The notes below the pieces were generated by a model. The model did no database searches, was not told the DNA's origin, and saw only the letters and a list, made by a program, of their open reading frames with translations. DNA of 41,786 nt from Actinomycetota bacterium. GTDB lineage: Bacteria; Actinomycetota; Actinomycetes; S36-B12. Position numbers and translations under genes: made by a program. The stretch covers positions 1 to 41,786 of the forward strand of contig VGCC01000016.1 in the NCBI GenBank assembly GCA_016870195.1. The letters are read 5' to 3'. Positions 1 to 7,440 of this stretch are shown piece after piece (the first letter of the stretch is position 1; each line of letters starts with the position of its first letter).

Positions 1-1
1 C

Positions 2-580
2 GAGTACTACCATCAGACCTCCGCCGAGCGCGGAGGGATTTGGCGCAACCGCGCCCGGCCCCCGCAGAAGCTCACCGGTGTCGGGTTCACCACGCAGGGC
101 TTCGACGAATGTCACCCGTACCGCCGGATGCCCGACAGCTACCACAGGTCAGTGTCCTGGATCTTCGACGGCGTCGAGGGGGAGGTGTTCGGTGACTTTG
201 GTCTGGCCCTCGGTGGTGCGGCCGGATTGGAAACCGAGCGCTACGACCTGGAGTTGGGTACACCCCCGCACACCAAGTTGCTGGCGTCATCGACCTCGTG
301 GTCGGACAACTACGCGAGCGTGCACGAAGACATCCTGTTCAACCACCCCGGGACCCTGGGAACCCAGAGCCCATCGGTGCGGGCGGACATGACGTACTTC
401 ACCACGGCGAACGACGGTGCGGTGTTCTCCACGGGATCCATCGCGTGGATCTCTGCGCTGCCATGCTTCGATTTCGACAACAACTGCTCGCGCATCATGG
501 CGAATGTGCTCGACGCGTTCATCAAGCCGGGCACACTGCCCGGTGGTGCGTGGGATCAGGAAGAGAAGTCCTGGACGTAG
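2..580 (+). CDS. N,N-dimethylformamidase large-subunit-like protein, C-terminal part (5' end outside window)
   Basis: The frame is open from base 2, so only the last 192 residues are seen and the start lies upstream. The sequence resembles the C-terminal domain of the large (beta) subunit of N,N-dimethylformamidase, with a GFTTQGFDE segment, a conserved (W)IFDGVEGE stretch and a terminal helix region preceded by SIAWISALP. In the known enzyme this subunit carries an iron site and hydrolyses dimethylformamide to formate and dimethylamine; the substrate here is unknown. The stop is 9 bases before the next gene, so the three first genes look like one operon of amide hydrolases. Assignment rests on the C-terminal domain alone. 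Confidence 0.7.
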   Translation, partial: EYYHQTSAERGGIWRNRARPPQKLTGVGFTTQGFDECHPYRRMPDSYHRSVSWIFDGVEGEVFGDFGLALGGAAGLETERYDLELGTPPHTKLLASSTSWSDNYASVHEDILFNHPGTLGTQSPSVRADMTYFTTANDGAVFSTGSIAWISALPCFDFDNNCSRIMANVLDAFIKPGTLPGGAWDQEEKSWT

Positions 581-589
581 GGAGGACAG

Positions 590-1693
590 ATGGCAACCGG
601 TTATGTCTGGCACGAGCTGTACGGGTGGCATGACACCAGCTCGCACGCGGGGCTGTTGCCCCCCGGGTTGGTGATGCAGCCGTATCACCACTTTGAGTCC
701 CCGGAGTCCAAGCAGCGCTTCCACTCCCTGGTGGAGGTGAGCGGGCTCGCTGACCACCTGGTGCGCATCGTGCCGAACTCGGCCACCGACGAGGACATCC
801 TTCGCATCCACACCCCCGAGCACCTGGCGCGCATCAAGGCCGAAAGCGCGACCCTGCGCGGCGGTGATGCCGGTGATGGGACATCGCCCTTCGGTCCGCG
901 GGGCCATGACATCGCGGCCCTGGCCGCTGGCGGGTCGATTGCCGCGCTTGAGGCGGTGCTCGCGGGTGATGTGACGAATGCGTACGCCCTGGTGCGGCCG
1001 CCCGGCCACCACGCGCGCCCGGAAACCGGGATGGGGTTCTGCATCTACGCAAACGCGGCGATCGCGATCGCCAAGGCGCGGGCAGCCAACCCGGATCTGC
1101 GGGTGGCCACCGTGGACTGGGATGTGCATCACGGGAACGGCACCCAGACCGCGTTCTACACCGACCCGAATGTGCTCACCATCTCCCTGCACCAGGACGA
1201 CCTGTTCCCCCGTAACAGCGGATCGATCGAGGAACGCGGGGAGGGTGAGGGCCTCGGGTATGCGATCAATGTCCCGTTGCCTGCGGGCACGGGTAATGGT
1301 GGTTACGCGTATGCGATGGAGACCGTGGTGGTTCCCGCGTTGCGTGCCTTCGCCCCCGATGTGATCGTGGTGCCGTCGGGCTTCGATGCGAGTTGCTACG
1401 ATCCGCTGGGCCGGATGTCGGTGACGGCGTCGGGGTATCGCGCCCTGACCCGGCAGTTGATGGACGTCGCCGATGAGGTGTGTTCAGGCCGACTCATGAT
1501 GACCCACGAGGGCGGTTATTCGCCGACCTACGTGCCGCTGTGCGGCGTCACTGTCTTGAGTGAGATGTCCGGCGTGCCGGTTGATGTGGTGCACGAGCTG
1601 TATGCCAGTTTCGACACCATGCCCGAGCAGGCCCTGAACGATTTCCAGAAGGCCGCGGTGGATCGTGCCGGTGCCGCGGTGAAACTGCCGTGA
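590..1693 (+). CDS. Class II histone deacetylase-like amidohydrolase
   Basis: This is a full-length (367 aa) member of the arginase/deacetylase superfamily, of the bacterial HDAH/acetylpolyamine-amidohydrolase type. Visible active-site elements are RPPGHH (His140-His141, general base/acid), the zinc ligands Asp178 and His180 in VDWDVHHG, Asp266 in PSGFDA, and Tyr310 in EGGYS. A ribosome site GGAGGA lies just before ATG 590. Family members remove acyl groups from N-acylated amines such as acetylpolyamines; bacterial histones are not implied. The gene sits between two other amide hydrolases and its stop overlaps the next start, suggesting joint catabolism of an N-acyl compound (inference). Confidence 0.9.
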   Translation: MATGYVWHELYGWHDTSSHAGLLPPGLVMQPYHHFESPESKQRFHSLVEVSGLADHLVRIVPNSATDEDILRIHTPEHLARIKAESATLRGGDAGDGTSPFGPRGHDIAALAAGGSIAALEAVLAGDVTNAYALVRPPGHHARPETGMGFCIYANAAIAIAKARAANPDLRVATVDWDVHHGNGTQTAFYTDPNVLTISLHQDDLFPRNSGSIEERGEGEGLGYAINVPLPAGTGNGGYAYAMETVVVPALRAFAPDVIVVPSGFDASCYDPLGRMSVTASGYRALTRQLMDVADEVCSGRLMMTHEGGYSPTYVPLCGVTVLSEMSGVPVDVVHELYASFDTMPEQALNDFQKAAVDRAGAAVKLP

Positions 1694-3303
1694 TCGGTGC
1701 GATCCGAATCGACAACGCTCGGGTGTGGACGGGTTTTCAGTTACCCGGTGGGTCGTGGCAGACCTCGGACGCGCTGCTGATGCGCGGTGGGCGGATCGTC
1801 GCCCTCGGTGATGAGGCCCGTGCTTTGGATGCTGATGAAGTGGTCGATGCCGGTGGCGGGTTCATCGGGCCGGCGTTCGGTGACGGTCATGTGCACCCGA
1901 TCTTCGGTGGGTTGGAACAGCAGTTTGCCCCCGTGCGGGAGGCGGTGACCGCGGAGGGGATTGCGGCAGCCGTGGGCGCGTGGGCGCGTGCGAACCCGGA
2001 TGTGGAGTGGGTGCGGGGCGAGGGATTCGACCCCACGCTGGCTCCTGGCGGTGTCTTTCAGGCGGCGCTTCTCGATGCCGAGGTGTCCGATCGTCCGGTG
2101 GTGCTGCGTGCCACGGACTATCACACGGTGTGGGTGAACTCGGAGGCGTTGCGTCGAGCGGGCTACAGCCGCGGTGTGCAGCAACCGCACGACGGGGAGA
2201 TCGTGCTGGATGACAACGGTGATCCGGTGGGGACCCTGCGCGAGTGGGGAGCGTGGCGGCCGGTGTATGCGCTGATGCCCGCGGTGGCACCCGCGCGGGT
2301 GACGGCGGCCCTGGATTTTGCGACCTCCGGTTTCGCCGAATCCGGGATCACCTGGATCCAGGATGCGTGGGTGGAGTCCGCGGATGTGGATTCCTGGCTG
2401 GACGCCCTGGATGCCGGTGTGCTGCACGTGAACGTGGACCTGGCGCAGTGGGCGGACCCGAACTACTGGAGAAGCCAGGTCGATGGATTCGTGGATGCGC
2501 GCAGGCGCGTCGAGGCGCGCGGTGCGCAGCGGGTCACCGCGCACACCATCAAGTTCTTCGCCGATGGGGTGATCGAGTCGGCGACCGGTGCCTTGATCGA
2601 GCCGTACTGCGACTGCCCGCACTCGCGCGGTATCCCCAACTGGGACCCCGAGGAATTGAAGCTCGCTGTCGCGGCGATCGACGCGCATGGCTTCACCCCG
2701 CATATCCACGCCATCGGTGACCAGGCGATCCGCAATGCCCTCGACGCGATCGAGCATGCTGCGCGGACCAACGGTCCACGGGATCGGCGCTGGACCATCT
2801 GCCACGTGCAATTGGTCGATCCCGCGGACATCCCGCGCTTCGCCGAACTCGGTGTCATCGCGAACTTCGAGCCGTACTGGTCGAAGTTCGATTCGTGGCA
2901 GAGCGCGTTGAACGCGCCTCGCCTGGGCGAGGAGCGGCTGAACCGGCAGTTTCAGACCGCCACGCTCGCGCGCGCCGGCGCCCGGATCTCCTTCGGCAGC
3001 GACTGGCCGGTCACCACGTACGTGCCCCTCGAGGGGATCCAGGTCGCGGTCACGCGCAAGGTGACTCGCGACGGTGACGCGTGGATGCCGGAGGAATGCA
3101 TCAGCGTGGATGAGGCGTTGGCTGCGTACACGGCCGGTGTGGCATTCCAGGCCGGGCGCGACGATGCGGGTGTGCTTCGCCCGGGTGCGGTTGCGGACGT
3201 GATCTGGTTGTCGGCGGACCCGCATGTGGTGGACCCGATGGACATTGGGTCGATCCAGGTGCTGAGGACGTGGCGTGCGGGGGAGCCGATCTACCGGGCG
3301 TGA
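1690..3303 (+). CDS. Amidohydrolase family protein (Amidohydro_3, YtcJ/NfdA-like)
   Basis: A 537-aa metal-dependent amidohydrolase. The GTG start at 1690 overlaps the upstream TGA by 4 bases. The TIM-barrel metal site is readable: HxH at His67/His69, Lys288 in IKFFADG, His340 in HAIGD, His372 in CHVQ and Asp438 in GSDWP. The order and spacing match the YtcJ-like group, which includes N-substituted formamide deformylase (NfdA). With a dimethylformamidase-like subunit two genes upstream, action on a formamide or related amide is an attractive inference, but the substrate is not shown by sequence. No signal peptide; expected cytoplasmic. Confidence 0.88.
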   Translation: MIGAIRIDNARVWTGFQLPGGSWQTSDALLMRGGRIVALGDEARALDADEVVDAGGGFIGPAFGDGHVHPIFGGLEQQFAPVREAVTAEGIAAAVGAWARANPDVEWVRGEGFDPTLAPGGVFQAALLDAEVSDRPVVLRATDYHTVWVNSEALRRAGYSRGVQQPHDGEIVLDDNGDPVGTLREWGAWRPVYALMPAVAPARVTAALDFATSGFAESGITWIQDAWVESADVDSWLDALDAGVLHVNVDLAQWADPNYWRSQVDGFVDARRRVEARGAQRVTAHTIKFFADGVIESATGALIEPYCDCPHSRGIPNWDPEELKLAVAAIDAHGFTPHIHAIGDQAIRNALDAIEHAARTNGPRDRRWTICHVQLVDPADIPRFAELGVIANFEPYWSKFDSWQSALNAPRLGEERLNRQFQTATLARAGARISFGSDWPVTTYVPLEGIQVAVTRKVTRDGDAWMPEECISVDEALAAYTAGVAFQAGRDDAGVLRPGAVADVIWLSADPHVVDPMDIGSIQVLRTWRAGEPIYRA

Positions 3304-3418
3304 ACGGCGCCGCCGTCCACAGGGTGCACTTCCATCCCGCACTCTGCAGATGACTCTGGCCGAGGCCTTGCCTGTTTTCTAACTTCGCCCCATGAGCCCC
3401 TGGCGCCGAGACGGACGC

Positions 3419-3454
3419 ATATACCTTTTGTGTTCTAGAACTTAAAGGGTATAT
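3419..3454. promoter_or_regulatory. 36-bp dyad, probable toxin-antitoxin operator
   Basis: Centred at 3436.5, 15 of 18 base pairs are symmetric. The outer arms are ATATACC/GGTATAT-like and the core GTTCTAGAAC (3432-3441) is perfect; mismatches fall at 3426/3447, 3430/3443 and 3431/3442. It ends one base before the GTG at 3456. The AT-rich character against GC-rich surroundings and the position fit an autoregulatory operator bound by the HTH antitoxin encoded at 3818; binding is inferred. Confidence 0.6.
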
Positions 3455-3455
3455 T

Positions 3456-3814
3456 GTGACCCGTTGGGAGGGGGAACTCGGCTACGTCCAACCGTGGCTG
3501 GAGCATTTGGACATGGACTCTCACGATCAGGTCATCGCTGCGATGGACGCATTGAGCATGGGGGGCCCATGCTCGGACGCCCACTGGTGGATACGGTCCA
3601 CGGTTCGAGTTTTGCCAACATGAAGGAGCTTCGTCCGGGCTCGGCCGGTGAATCTGAACTGCGCGTGCTCTTCGCGTTCGATCCGTGGCGCCGAGCCATC
3701 ATGTTGGTCGGTGGGGACAAGCGTGGTGAATGGAATTCGTGGTACCGAATGAACATTCCGAGAGCTGATCGACTCTTCCGCGATCACGTGACGACACTTC
3801 GAGAGGGGATGTGA
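3456..3814 (+). pseudogene. HigB/RelE-type (Gp49-like) toxin, frame broken by one base
   Basis: From GTG 3456 the first frame reads MTRWEGELGYV...AMDALSMGGP, a normal HigB-like start, then runs out of frame and stops at 3621-3623. From about 3566 a second frame continues with MLGRPLVDTVHGS, MKELRPGS, a central beta-sheet RVLFAFDP and the C-terminal helix before the stop at 3814. The two halves join perfectly if one base is added in the G6C3 run at 3560-3568. The family cleaves mRNA at ribosomes. Either a sequencing error in a homopolymer, a true null toxin, or (less likely) programmed frameshifting. Toxin precedes antitoxin, the usual higBA order. Confidence 0.75.
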
Positions 3815-3817
3815 CAC

Positions 3818-4123
3818 ATGGGAATGACCCTTGATGAGTACCTCGCAATCAATCCGGGGAATCCCGAGAAGCGCGCCAAGCTCCGTGACCAGATGCTGGC
3901 GGAAGTGCATGCCTATCGACTTCGGGAGCTACGTGAGGCGCAGGAACTCACGCAGACCGATGTTGCGGAGGTCCTCGAGGTGAGTCAACGCCGTGTATCC
4001 GAGATCGAACGCGGCCAATGCGATCGGATCAAGCTGGATACGTTGCGCCGCTACGTGCAGGCACTCGGTGGGACCTTGCGGGTTGAGGCCCACGTGGGGG
4101 AACGTGTCTTCCCCATTCTCTGA
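3818..4123 (+). CDS. XRE/HigA-type antitoxin with HTH domain
   Basis: 101 aa, starting 3 bases after the toxin stop. After a short N-terminal segment, a helix-turn-helix of the XRE/Cro type runs from about residue 30 to 88, with ELTQTDVAEVL (first helices), VSQRRVSEIERG (recognition helix) and LRRYVQALGGTLRVEA at the end, the typical signature of HigA-like antitoxins paired with Gp49-like toxins. Expected to neutralise the upstream toxin and to repress the pair through the dyad at 3419-3454. It is intact although the toxin frame is interrupted. Confidence 0.85.
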   Translation: MGMTLDEYLAINPGNPEKRAKLRDQMLAEVHAYRLRELREAQELTQTDVAEVLEVSQRRVSEIERGQCDRIKLDTLRRYVQALGGTLRVEAHVGERVFPIL

Positions 4124-4175
4124 ATCCGTCGTTCGGATCCATGCCAGGACATCCAGAGACTCGGCGCTGGACGGG

Positions 4176-4730
4176 ATGCACTCTGACACCGAGCTTTCGG
4201 ATGCCGGGCGGTTCACCGGCGCGCGCAGGGTGGAGTGGCTGACGGGCCGGGTGTTGGCGCGGCGGGCCGTGGGGGATGTGCTGGGGTGCGATCCCTCGGA
4301 CGTGGTGATTGACGTGACGGGTGACGGAGCTCCGTTCGTGGTGGATGGTGCGGACGTGCGCGTATCAATCAGTCACACCCGGGATCTCGTGGTGGCCGGC
4401 GCGGTGCGAGGGGCGTGGCTGGGCGTGGATGTGGAATGGGCGGATCGCGATGTGAGTCGATTAGTGCGCGCGTTGAGCCCGGTGGAGATGGAGTGGGCCG
4501 GAGATATGGGTGCGGTGTCCCTGTTGGTTGCCAAGGAAGCCGCGGCGAAGTCCTGGGGTGTTGGTCTGGGCGGGAGCCCGGGCCGGTGGCCGGTGGAGTC
4601 GGTGTCCTCGGATGTGATCGTGGTGGAGTCACCGATGGGTGATGCGCGATCTGTGGGTGTGTATGACCTGGACGGGGCCGTCCTGGGGGTGTGTGCCGAG
4701 GGGATTCCCGGCATTTCGGTGTCACACTGA
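4176..4730 (+). CDS. 4'-phosphopantetheinyl transferase superfamily protein
   Basis: 184 aa from ATG 4176; upstream in-frame codons are free but no better start is seen. The short SISHT segment, GVDVEWA (magnesium-binding Asp and Glu) and LVAKEAAAKSWG (the WxxKEAxxK motif) identify the fold. Such enzymes move phosphopantetheine from CoA to acyl- or peptidyl-carrier proteins. At this size and with a single set of motifs it could be AcpS-like in role (primary metabolism) or serve a specialised carrier protein. It ends 3 bases before the heliorhodopsin start, so the two are probably co-transcribed, a pairing with no obvious biochemical reason. Confidence 0.8.
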   Translation: MHSDTELSDAGRFTGARRVEWLTGRVLARRAVGDVLGCDPSDVVIDVTGDGAPFVVDGADVRVSISHTRDLVVAGAVRGAWLGVDVEWADRDVSRLVRALSPVEMEWAGDMGAVSLLVAKEAAAKSWGVGLGGSPGRWPVESVSSDVIVVESPMGDARSVGVYDLDGAVLGVCAEGIPGISVSH

Positions 4731-4733
4731 GGC

Positions 4734-5525
4734 ATGATCGCCGCCGATCTGACTGCGAAGTCTCCCACCGGCATCAGCTTCTCAAGTTTGCGCAAGTGGA
4801 ACATCGTCTGTGGGTTCGCCCACCTGACGCAGATGCTGTTGATCCTCCTCCTCGCCAACGACTTCTCGTTGCCGATCACTGCGGCGTACGTGCTCGGTCC
4901 GCCTGGAACTCCACCGATGGATCCGGTCACGCTGTTCGACTCGCGGATCGCGTGGGGTGTTGCGCTGTTCTTCGGTATCTCAGCGGTGTTCCACTTCCTG
5001 ATCGCGTCGCCCTTGTCCTTCCCGCGCTATGTGAATGGGCTGATGGCCCAGCACAACTACTTCCGCTGGGTGGAGTACTCGCTCTCCTCATCGATCATGA
5101 TCGTGCTCATCGCCCAGATCGTGGGCATCAGCGATGTTGCCGCCCTCATGGCGATCTTCGGCGTGAACGCCTCGATGATCCTGTTCGGTTGGTTGCAGGA
5201 GAAGTTCGAGAAGCCGGGTGGCGGGATGCTGCCCTTCGTCTTCGGCTGCATGTCCGGGATCGTGCCCTGGCTGATCATCGTGCTCTGGGTGTTCGTCCCC
5301 GGGATCTCGGACAAGCCTCAGATTCCCGGCTTCGTGATCGGGATCATCATCTCCCTGTTCATCCTCTTCAACTCCTTCGCCCTGGTGCAGTACTTGCAGT
5401 ACAAGAAGATCGGGAAGTGGAGTGATTACCTCCGGGGTGAACGCAGTTACATGATCCTGAGCCTGGTGGCCAAGTCCCTGCTGGCCTGGCAGATCTTTTC
5501 GGGGACGTTGGTACCGGCAGCCTGA
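4734..5525 (+). CDS. Heliorhodopsin
   Basis: 263 aa, seven hydrophobic segments. The segment FRWVEYSLSSS in helix 3 supplies the presumed counterion Glu114, and SLVAKSLLAWQ in helix 7 supplies the retinal-binding Lys247 with Ser243 four residues before. His30 (helix 1) and His87 (helix 2) match the two histidines of the reference heliorhodopsin 48C12 (His23, His80; offset 6-7). Glu156, Asn145 and Gln219 also align with known pocket residues. Heliorhodopsins sit with the N-terminus inside the cell and mostly act as light sensors or regulators, not strong pumps. No retinal or carotenoid synthesis genes are in the window, so the chromophore source is unseen. No clear ribosome site precedes the ATG. 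Confidence 0.95.
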   Translation: MIAADLTAKSPTGISFSSLRKWNIVCGFAHLTQMLLILLLANDFSLPITAAYVLGPPGTPPMDPVTLFDSRIAWGVALFFGISAVFHFLIASPLSFPRYVNGLMAQHNYFRWVEYSLSSSIMIVLIAQIVGISDVAALMAIFGVNASMILFGWLQEKFEKPGGGMLPFVFGCMSGIVPWLIIVLWVFVPGISDKPQIPGFVIGIIISLFILFNSFALVQYLQYKKIGKWSDYLRGERSYMILSLVAKSLLAWQIFSGTLVPAA

Positions 5526-5532
5526 TGTCAGA

Positions 5533-5552
5533 CCCCCGTGCTGACATGGGGG
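5533..5552 (+). terminator. Hairpin after heliorhodopsin gene
   Basis: An 8-bp stem (5533-5540 with 5545-5552, one G-T pair) closes a 4-base CTGA loop 7 bases after the heliorhodopsin stop. There is no T-run, so it may be a U-less terminator or a 3'-end stabiliser between the convergent heliorhodopsin and TspO genes. Confidence 0.45.
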
Positions 5553-5553
5553 C

Positions 5554-5643
5554 ATGTTCCGCACACTTCCCCTGGGCGCGGTGGTCGCCGCCGCCACGAT
5601 GATCCTGTTGGTCCTTGTTGCCCCCGATGTCGGTGGCAATTAG
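5554..5643 (+). CDS. Possible 29-aa single-helix membrane peptide
   Basis: ATG 5554 follows directly after the hairpin and gives a 29-residue product with a basic start (MFRTLPL), one hydrophobic stretch of about 17 residues (AVVAAATMILLVLVAP) and a short polar tail. The stop lies 4 bases before the 3' end of the convergent TspO gene. No Shine-Dalgarno site is evident. It could be a real small membrane peptide between two membrane-protein genes, or chance in GC-rich DNA. Confidence 0.25.
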   Translation: MFRTLPLGAVVAAATMILLVLVAPDVGGN

Positions 5644-5647
5644 CGGT

Positions 5648-6115
5648 TCAGGCCTTGGCCAGGTAGCCCCAGGAGAGGCTCGCGGCTAGGAACAGCCACA
5701 CCTGGTAGGGCACGAACAGGAGACCCATCCAGAGTTGCTGCCCGAAAGCGATCACGATGATCGGGATGGTCAGGACTGCCGCTGCAGTGAGGGCGATCGC
5801 TGCCTGGGTGAGCTCATGCGGCACGTAGAACAGGTAGGCCCAGGTGATCGCGAAGGTGACAGTGACTGCAAGCAGGACGAGCGTGGTGATGATCCGCGGC
5901 GGTGACGCGGTCTGCGTGATCGCGATCCCCACGATGATGATGACGAGGAAGTTGTAGGGCCAGATCAGGCCGAACACCCACGAGGGTGGCTGCCACCAGG
6001 GTTGCTCGAGGGACAGGTACCAGGAACCGCCGGTGGACACCCAGCGGCCGGACCCGACCGCGTAGACGATGACCAAGACAACCACCGCGACTGCCGCAGC
6101 GATGCGCCATGCCAT
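5648..6115 (-). CDS. tspO: TspO/MBR family protein (tryptophan-rich sensory protein)
   Basis: 155 aa with five predicted helices. Family landmarks: the loop LEQPWWQPPSWVFGLIWPYNF after helix 1 and FVPYQVWLFLAASLSWGYL in helix 5. TspO proteins bind porphyrins and are linked to tetrapyrrole, carotenoid and oxidative-stress responses in photoheterotrophs. The ATG is preceded on its strand by a TGTAAAAC-type -10 seven bases away, so it may be leaderless. It converges with the heliorhodopsin, about 120 bases apart; two membrane proteins for light- or photosensitiser-related sensing side by side is suggestive, not proof of joint action. Confidence 0.88.
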   Translation of the reverse strand: MAWRIAAAVAVVVLVIVYAVGSGRWVSTGGSWYLSLEQPWWQPPSWVFGLIWPYNFLVIIIVGIAITQTASPPRIITTLVLLAVTVTFAITWAYLFYVPHELTQAAIALTAAAVLTIPIIVIAFGQQLWMGLLFVPYQVWLFLAASLSWGYLAKA

Positions 6116-6122
6116 GGGGGGA

Positions 6123-6128
6123 GTTTTA
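6123..6128 (-). promoter_or_regulatory. Candidate -10 element of tspO (leaderless)
   Basis: On the minus strand TAAAAC is followed by seven bases and then the ATG at 6115, the spacing expected when transcription starts on the start codon. No convincing -35 is seen. Inference only. Confidence 0.35.
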
Positions 6129-6221
6129 CACCCCCGCGCAGGGGTGAACTCCGGGAAACCGCCCTATAGGGCCGATTCTGTTGACAATATCTGAGTCCTC
6201 AGGGCTGAGAAGGGGGTGTTC

Positions 6222-7388
6222 ATGGGGACGGTGTCGTATGACCCACTCTCCGAGCAATCCCACAGTGACCCGTATCCCTCGTACGCCTTGCTGCGCGAGT
6301 ACGCACCCGTCTACTACTGCGAGGACCGGGATGTGTGGGTCCTGTCGCGGTACGACGATGTTCGTGCGGCCCTCCGCGACTGGAATTCCTTCACCAGCAC
6401 CGGTGGGGTGGAGCTGGCCGACTACGTAGGGTTCTTCGGTGACGGGAACTTCCTCGAGATGGATCCGCCGCGCCATGACGTCCTCCGCAAGGTCTTCGCG
6501 CCCCGCTTCGTAAACAAGGCAATCAAGGCCTATGAGCCCATGGTTCGAGCCTCAGCTATCGAGTTGCTCGACGGTGTCGCGGGTGAGTTCGACCTTGCGG
6601 CCACCCTGACCAACCGCCTGCCCGTGCTGACGATCTGCCGGTTGCTCGGATTACCCGAGGACGATGTGCCTTGGGCGGCGCAGTCGGCGATCGACATGAT
6701 GACGCGGCCCCCGGATGAGGTAGGCCCGTCGGATAGTGCGCAGGCCCTGCGCGCCCAGTTGGTCGAGTTGTTCCTTCGCGAGGTGGACGCGAGGCGTGCG
6801 GGAGCTTGGCGCGACGACGTGCTCTCCGACATCGCCCGTGCCATCGACGACGGCACGATGACCCGTGACGAAGTCCAGGGAGTGACGCTGCTGCTCATCG
6901 CGGCCGGAATGGAAACGACATCAAGCCTGATGGGAAACATCGTCGCCGCGGTGGCGTCAGGACAGGTCGAAGTTGGTGACCTCGTCGATGACACAGGGGA
7001 TCTGCGACCAGCCGCAATCGATGAGTTCCTGCGGTATGACTCACCGGTGCAGTGGTTGTGCCGGGTGGCGACAGTGGATGTCGAGATCCGTGAGGTCCTG
7101 ATTCCGGCGGGCAGCAGAGTGCTGATGTTGTATGCGTCGGCCAATCGTGACCCGGACGTGTTCGCGGACCCCGACGTGATCGATCTGGATCGGGACGGGT
7201 CGCGCAACCTCGCCTTTGGTGAGGGAATTCACTTCTGCCTCGGGATGCCCTTGGCGAAACTCGAAACGCGCATCGGACTCGGGGAGTTGTTCACGCGGTA
7301 TCCGGGCATCACGGCAACTCGTGAACCCCATCGTTATCCGTCCCACATCATCCGGGGATTCGACTCGATCCCGGTGCGTGTCGCATGA
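6222..7388 (+). CDS. Cytochrome P450 (bacterial class I type)
   Basis: 388 aa from ATG 6222, chosen over GTG 6216 because AGGGGG sits at the right distance upstream. Readable P450 signatures: the oxygen-activation helix AGMETTSS, the ExxR-type EFLRYDSP of helix K, and the haem loop FGEGIHFCLG with the iron ligand Cys339. Soluble, no membrane anchor, so it needs separate ferredoxin and reductase, which are not in this window. It opens a same-strand module with a VOC protein, a Gfo/Idh/MocA oxidoreductase and a GntR regulator, suggesting catabolism or modification of one compound; substrate unknown. Confidence 0.95.
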   Translation: MGTVSYDPLSEQSHSDPYPSYALLREYAPVYYCEDRDVWVLSRYDDVRAALRDWNSFTSTGGVELADYVGFFGDGNFLEMDPPRHDVLRKVFAPRFVNKAIKAYEPMVRASAIELLDGVAGEFDLAATLTNRLPVLTICRLLGLPEDDVPWAAQSAIDMMTRPPDEVGPSDSAQALRAQLVELFLREVDARRAGAWRDDVLSDIARAIDDGTMTRDEVQGVTLLLIAAGMETTSSLMGNIVAAVASGQVEVGDLVDDTGDLRPAAIDEFLRYDSPVQWLCRVATVDVEIREVLIPAGSRVLMLYASANRDPDVFADPDVIDLDRDGSRNLAFGEGIHFCLGMPLAKLETRIGLGELFTRYPGITATREPHRYPSHIIRGFDSIPVRVA

Positions 7389-7440
7389 CCACCGTGGGCG
7401 TGCGCCCGCGGGCTCGGCAACAACCAACAAGGAGGAAGTG

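Noticed and set aside
1741-3342. Long minus-strand open frame of over 500 codons opposite the amidohydrolase
   Set aside because: Composition is Arg/Pro/His-rich and has no motif; it is the complement of a well-supported gene, as expected in GC-rich DNA.
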